64,000 nt of DNA from Sinonovacula constricta (lineage: Eukaryota > Mollusca > Bivalvia > Cardiida > Solecurtidae): the NCBI GenBank assembly GCA_007844125.1, contig CM017560.1, positions 73,369 through 137,368 of the forward strand, read 5' to 3'. Position 1 is the stretch's first letter. The number at the start of each line of letters is the position of its first letter. Shown piece after piece: positions 58,999 through 64,000 of the stretch. The notes under the pieces were generated by a model that saw only the letters and a list, made by a program, of their open reading frames with translations, was not told where the DNA came from and did not search any database. The translations under genes and the position numbers were made by a program.

Positions 58999-59514
58999 TT
59001 GGTGGTTGTAGTAATTGTGGTGGTGCTAATAGTAGTATTGGTAGTAGTAGTGGTGGTAGTTCTAGCAGTAGTAGTGGTAGTAGTAGCAGAAATAGTAGTA
59101 TTTATATAAGTAGTGATAATGGTAGTTGTAGAGGAAATAGTACTGGTTGTAGTAGTAGTAGTGGTAGTAGAAATAGTGGTAGTAGTGGTGGTGGTTGTTG
59201 TAGCAGTAGTAGTGGTAGTAGTAGTTTCAGTAATAGTAGTATTATATTAGTAGTTGTAATGGTAGTAGCAGTGGTAGTAATGGTTGTTGTAGTTGTAGTT
59301 GTAGTAGTGGAATTAGTAATAGTGGTGGTACTAGTGGTAATAGTAGTAGAAGTAGTAGTGGTGGTTGTAGTAGTAGTAGTGGTAATAGTAGTAGTAATGG
59401 TAGTAGTAGTGGTGGTGGTGGGGGTGTTAGTGGTAGTGGTAGTACTAGTGGTGGTAGTAGTAGTAGTAGTAGTAGAATTAGTTGTAGTAGTGGTAGTAAT
59501 TGTTGTTGTAGTAT

Positions 59515-59584
<70 letters not shown>

Positions 59585-59780
59585 CATTAGTAGCAGTAGT
59601 AGTGGTATTAGTAGTTGTATTAGTATTAGTTGTAGAAGAAGAGGAATAAGTAGTAGTAGTAGTAGTAGTAGTATGGCAGTTTTAGACAATACTGTTAGCA
59701 GACAAAGAAGCTGTCGGGTAAGCGGAAGCCTTACTTGTAGTAGTAGTTATAGAAGAAGTAGTAGTAGTAGTAGTAGTAGC

Positions 59781-59843
<63 letters not shown>

Positions 59844-59945
59844 TGTTGTTGTTGTTGTTGTAGTAGTAGTAGTAGTAGTAGTAGTAATAGTAGAAGTAGT
59901 AGTAGTAGTAGTAGTTGTTGTTGTTGTTCTTCTTCTTCTTCTTCT
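58574..59945. repeat. 1.4-kb TAG/GTA trinucleotide tract, copy B
   Basis: Partner of 35740-37626. Less pure, with many GGT, GAA and TTG triplets. It is interrupted at 59672-59740 by the unique flank GACAATACTGTTAGCAGACA that borders tract A, after which a second, purer TAG run continues to 59925 and then TTC repeats. So in B the expansion has spread to the other side of that flank. Confidence 0.95.
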
Positions 59946-62590
59946 TTTATGTATGTTGCATCAAGGCAACAGTTATTAGTGCGATACAGGTAAGGGAAGT
60001 AATCACATCGTGTCAGTTATTAATTTAGATGATGTTGGTGACCTCTGATTTATCTATTTATATATAAGGTAGTGAGTGTTCTGTTAAATCGTTTAAGAAG
60101 GTCATACTGCTTGCTTTTATTAATGTCAAATTGTATGCATTCACTTTATATAATAGATTCTTTCAACACTAGCTAATCAAACAATACATTATAAAACAAT
60201 ACAAAGTAATTAGGATATTAATAAAGCATATATCAATAAAACAAAATGGCTATTCACAAAAGTCTAGAAAGTATCAACGGTTTTAACTGGCCATCAAAAA
60301 AGTAAGTAATATATTATTCAATATATTGTTCCTTTAAATAATTGCCTCCATTGGAACTTAATGATTTTTGTTATGTGGGACTTCTAGAGGTGCGTCATTT
60401 AAATACAACAGACAATTTTATCGCATTGTCAAAACACCACACAGTCTCACTTTCCCACCTCTCTTTAAGAACCAGAACTATAGAATGTCGGTAACGTGTA
60501 AACACCCCTCTTATAAGTCAGTAACTACTGCACTATAATACAGTTTTCGCGGCTCCTTTGATGTCACACACCCATGTTCTTTTCTAGTCCACCTTATTGT
60601 ATTATAACAATTTTATCATAAAGATAAAATAAAAACACTTAACGAAGTAGCAAATTAAATGGTTGATTTTATTTAAATAAATATACACGCTCCTTAAATT
60701 AAGGTTGGGTCATGAAGATGTACCAAGAGGTAAGTTTGGTGATATTTTTATTAATAAAACACATACAACACAGAACTATTCCCACTAAAACACGACATTC
60801 ACAACAGTAAAGAGCTACATTACATTGAACAATTATGAGCATACATTAACGTTACCCTGACCTTCGTTCAGTAATACATGGCCAGTGTTTTATACTGAAT
60901 AAAAATATCAATGTGCCCTTGGTTTTATTATATAACGAGCTTTTGTCAGGAAGATATAACGTGATTCAAATGAGGCTTTTTAAGTATCATTATTGATTGA
61001 TATATATGTCAACACACAGTCAGGTGCAAGCGACATAGTGTCAAATTAGTGTAACTATGTATATAACGCACGGAACCACGCGATCTTCACATTATTTTAA
61101 TAATTGCATTACATTAGTGTTGGTCGAAGACATTCACATTATTTCCGCAGATGCAGTGCGGAGATATACCAAACTGTTGAGTTTAACACGGCTTAAACCA
61201 GTTCTTACGTCGCTTCTGTTTCAGACATGCCAATCTTTTAAAGGGCAATGTGTTCACCAGCCATCTAGTGATCTTAGGTACAGTTTGAATTTGTTATTCA
61301 ACGTGGTTCAAAGTTCTATTTTGGTTTTACAAATAGCAAACGATACTATGGAAAAACGCAAAATGTGTATACTTAAAAAACATCAATATCCTAGTGAATG
61401 AAGTTTAAGATGATACAGGCTACATTCAGTGCTCAACAACAAACGATAGAAATGAAAAGGGTAAAACGTGTATTTGAAAACAAATAAATGTACAGTTAAT
61501 TGAGATGTAAATGATTTTCAAAACAGGCTAGTTTTTCAAAACAGCATATAACATTAAAGGCATAAAAGTAAAAGCAATGTTAATTTCAAAACAAATAGAT
61601 TTAATGAGTTTAATCTAATCAAAATATATATATTCGTGCAAAAAGTTTGAATAGAAAGATAATGACAATGCAAGTAGGCATGTGTTCGCAGGCATTTAGT
61701 CGAGGTAATGTATATATTTTCCTGATTCAATTAACCGAAAGACTTTTTTAGTTTTGATCAGGGGTGAGGCAAAATGCAATTGATGTGAATGGTAAAAAAT
61801 GATCAAGTTTAAATATATTATATGCCTTCATTGATTTATAAAAAACAAAGAATGCATTATTTGAATTAACATACTTTTAAAATGTGGAGTGTCAAAATAA
61901 CTTGATGATAATAAGAAAGAAGCAGTGACGTCACGGATCATTTACCTTTGTAGGGATATATACAAAATATGAGAATACACATTTCAATTTGAACAAGCAC
62001 TGGACGTAGGTTCAAACATACAACAAAGTAAAGGAGACAAAGAAACCCTGATATAGACAGTACACGAAGAGAAAAAGAGTCACGCAATATCTTAAATATT
62101 GGAAAGAAAATAAGAAAAAATAGTTATACGAAATATTCTTCTCTGTTTTACAAGTTGCAGAACAGTTTTTGTAATATTTGCATTACATGTGATGTAATAC
62201 AACTGTGAAATATTACGGAACAAAGATACAATGGCAGAAAATGATAACCAGTTTAAAAATTACCATTGTGCCGTGAAATACTCATCTTCTTTCTTTTTAT
62301 GTGAGGCCAAATATTTTTTATCAATAAAATAATTGTGTAAATGAATTAACAATCACGTAATATAAACCCTTTGGCAGAAATTGACTTGTTCCGATACCGT
62401 TGACTTTAGCGGAACATTGAGTCAGAATAATAATAATTATTGAATCTGTAGATGGAAAACTAGTCGTCTTTTAATCATGTTAAACTGATTAACACGATAT
62501 TAAGAAATTAATCTTCCATTAAAAATAGTGAAATGTCCCTTCAACGTGAAGAAGTATGTTGGATTCCGTTTAGATTAAGATCAGGCATAA
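59946..62590. other. gene-free part of duplication B
   Basis: It aligns with 37690-43095 in many patches. The 114-codon frame at 61057-61401 is not open in copy A. Contains AT-rich sequence and the short modules listed for copy A; no gene seen. Confidence 0.5.
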
Positions 62591-63601
62591 TTATACATTG
62601 TCAAACAGGCATCGAACTTTCATTTCAACTTTAAGAAGAGAATAGTAATAAGTCCATGGCAAAGACCAAAGCACGCCATTGGCATATGATGTATGGGTTC
62701 CAGCTAGGTACTGTCCATTGAGGCTACTCGCCATACATTTACCGTACCACCAGGCAGCCTGGTAGAAAACTGCGCAGTTTCCAGAATGGCTATCATGGTC
62801 TGCGTCGATCGTCGAGAACTGGCGCCCACTGTGGTACTTCAAGCAATTCCCAACAGTTCCAGAAAAGCCAGAGACATACAAACGGTAGTTATCGTCTGCT
62901 CCAGATATGTTGAATCTGTCGTAATGGGCATAACCGAAACTTAACATCGGGTGATTTGGTTCCGCCTCCATCGTAATATTCAACTCACATTTATTGTTCT
63001 TTGTAATCTGATGAATCTTCTCCAAACCGAGCCAAAGTTCGCCAGTAGAATTTCCAAAACCGGTGACATAGTCGACCCATAGTCGTGTGAAGTTGACACT
63101 TCCATCTTGTCTTCGTTGAAACACGATCCAATCGTGGGACAGAAATTGGTGACAATATGTGTATAATGGTATACGATTTGGAAAGTCTTCGAAGAGACCA
63201 CTATTGTTGGCTGTATGTATGAGCTCCAAACACGCCTCCTCCGATGATGTCGATGTCACATTTCTTTCTCCGTCATCAGAGGTTTCAGCCACATATGACA
63301 GGCTCGAACAACCATACACAAGTTGACCGGCATCGGAAATGATTGGGTTGGTGTCCACATCATAGTTACAATAACACTGCTTGGTAGTTCTCTCGTAATA
63401 TATAGAGGCGAACGACGGATCCTTTGCACACCTTGTAGTGCAGTCTACAATAGAGCGAGCGGTTATCATTCTTGTAACGATGGTAGAGTTCGGTACTAAG
63501 ATTCCCTTTGTTAACCGCCAGGCCTTGTGGTCTTCAACAGTGTGACAATATAACCCATACACTACTCCGAGCACTAGAGCAAGAACCATGAAGGGCGACA
63601 T
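62591..63601 (-). CDS. secreted PAN/apple-like plus fibrinogen-C domain lectin, copy B
   Basis: Intact, intronless, 336 residues, with the same plan as the gene at 43096: signal peptide 1-19, PAN/apple-like region ~28-105, fibrinogen-related domain ~122-333. It ends DNV, three residues longer. Against copy A the first 265 residues differ at about 17 positions and the next 68 at about 19, concentrated around the calcium-site loop (DADHDSHSGNC), AAWWYGKC and the final strand region. A stretch of ~200 bp coding for residues 22-88 is identical in DNA. One extra Cys (98) is unpaired relative to copy A and could form a dimer bond. The ATTAAA-type signal near 62470 may serve polyadenylation. Likely an extracellular recognition lectin; ligand unknown. 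Confidence 0.9.
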   Translation of the reverse strand: MSPFMVLALVLGVVYGLYCHTVEDHKAWRLTKGILVPNSTIVTRMITARSIVDCTTRCAKDPSFASIYYERTTKQCYCNYDVDTNPIISDAGQLVYGCSSLSYVAETSDDGERNVTSTSSEEACLELIHTANNSGLFEDFPNRIPLYTYCHQFLSHDWIVFQRRQDGSVNFTRLWVDYVTGFGNSTGELWLGLEKIHQITKNNKCELNITMEAEPNHPMLSFGYAHYDRFNISGADDNYRLYVSGFSGTVGNCLKYHSGRQFSTIDADHDSHSGNCAVFYQAAWWYGKCMASSLNGQYLAGTHTSYANGVLWSLPWTYYYSLLKVEMKVRCLFDNV

Positions 63602-63725
63602 TATTGTTGTTAACTGTACACCAGATCAAGCTCCATGGCATTTAATATATAAGATCGTGGGTGAGGGTCGTTCTTAAAAAAGGCGTATACTGGTTACTGA
63701 CCGATATCATATACTGCAGAGACAA
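63602..63725 (-). promoter_or_regulatory. core promoter of lectin copy B
   Basis: A TATA box at 63645-63651 on the minus strand lies about 45 bp before the ATG. The region matches the promoter of copy A nearly base for base up to about 63725, then divergence rises toward the window end. Confidence 0.7.
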
Positions 63726-64000
63726 ATTAAAAAAATAATGTGCAATGATTTACTTAGTTAAAAATAAAAAAGAAGTCTCCTTAGGTAAACATAGACATTA
63801 GTTAAATCTAGTTGTATTATTTTTAACTAAGGTGAAATAATTGAGACGATAGCGACATTTATATTTTAAGAGAATATTATAGGCGCCCATACAACATGAC
63901 ATGACCTTTTTGAATTGAAGCAATAAAAGTCTTCTTTTTCTGATCGTGTGTATTCTTTTGATGATTTTTCACAAATACTGTTTACATAGAAAGAATGACG

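Noticed and set aside
61057..61401. 114-codon plus-strand ORF
   Set aside because: The paralogous segment near 40200-40500 is not open, and the composition is unremarkable.

Overview
This is animal nuclear DNA, most likely from a mollusc and probably a bivalve. The evidence: AT-rich sequence, spliced genes with GT-AG introns, mariner, hAT-like, LINE, SINE and Ty3/Gypsy elements, very long microsatellites, and intronless secreted lectin genes of the PAN plus fibrinogen-C type that molluscs expand. The species assignment is inference; no host gene here names it.

Layout. 0-0.53 kb: last exon of an unidentified + strand gene. 0.79-9.8 kb: transposon graveyard, with a decayed mariner, two tRNA-derived SINEs with target-site duplications, a hairpin element, a LINE 3' end and a 978-bp hAT-like element inside a (TA)n tract. 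9.82-12.0 kb: a well-preserved mariner with 32-bp identical inverted repeats whose transposase is split by two GT-AG introns. 12.9-16.6 kb: a spliced minus-strand host gene, visible only as short exons; a possible first exon lies at 25.4 kb. 17.16-25.21 kb: a Ty3/Gypsy retrotransposon with a PNMA-like gag, a -1 slippery site and pol, broken by a few mutations and lacking nearly all of its 5' LTR. 25.7-31.6 kb: two copies of an unnamed MITE, an ATC repeat and a 65-bp minisatellite. 32.4-64 kb: a segmentally duplicated block. Each copy carries a ~1.4-1.9 kb TAG tract and, at its high-coordinate end, an intact minus-strand lectin gene (43.1-44.1 and 62.6-63.6 kb). Between the two lies duplicated intergenic DNA, including an almost identical 2.3-kb tandem duplication (50.0-54.7 kb).

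The two lectin genes are the clearest complete host genes. They share promoter, signal peptide and PAN-like domain almost to the base, but differ strongly in the last ~70 residues, the usual ligand-binding part of a fibrinogen-related domain. This is how a family of secreted recognition proteins diversifies. Comparing the duplicated blocks also exposes later insertions with empty sites: a 580-bp insert flanked by 9-bp repeats, a BED-finger insert and a dispersed repeat.
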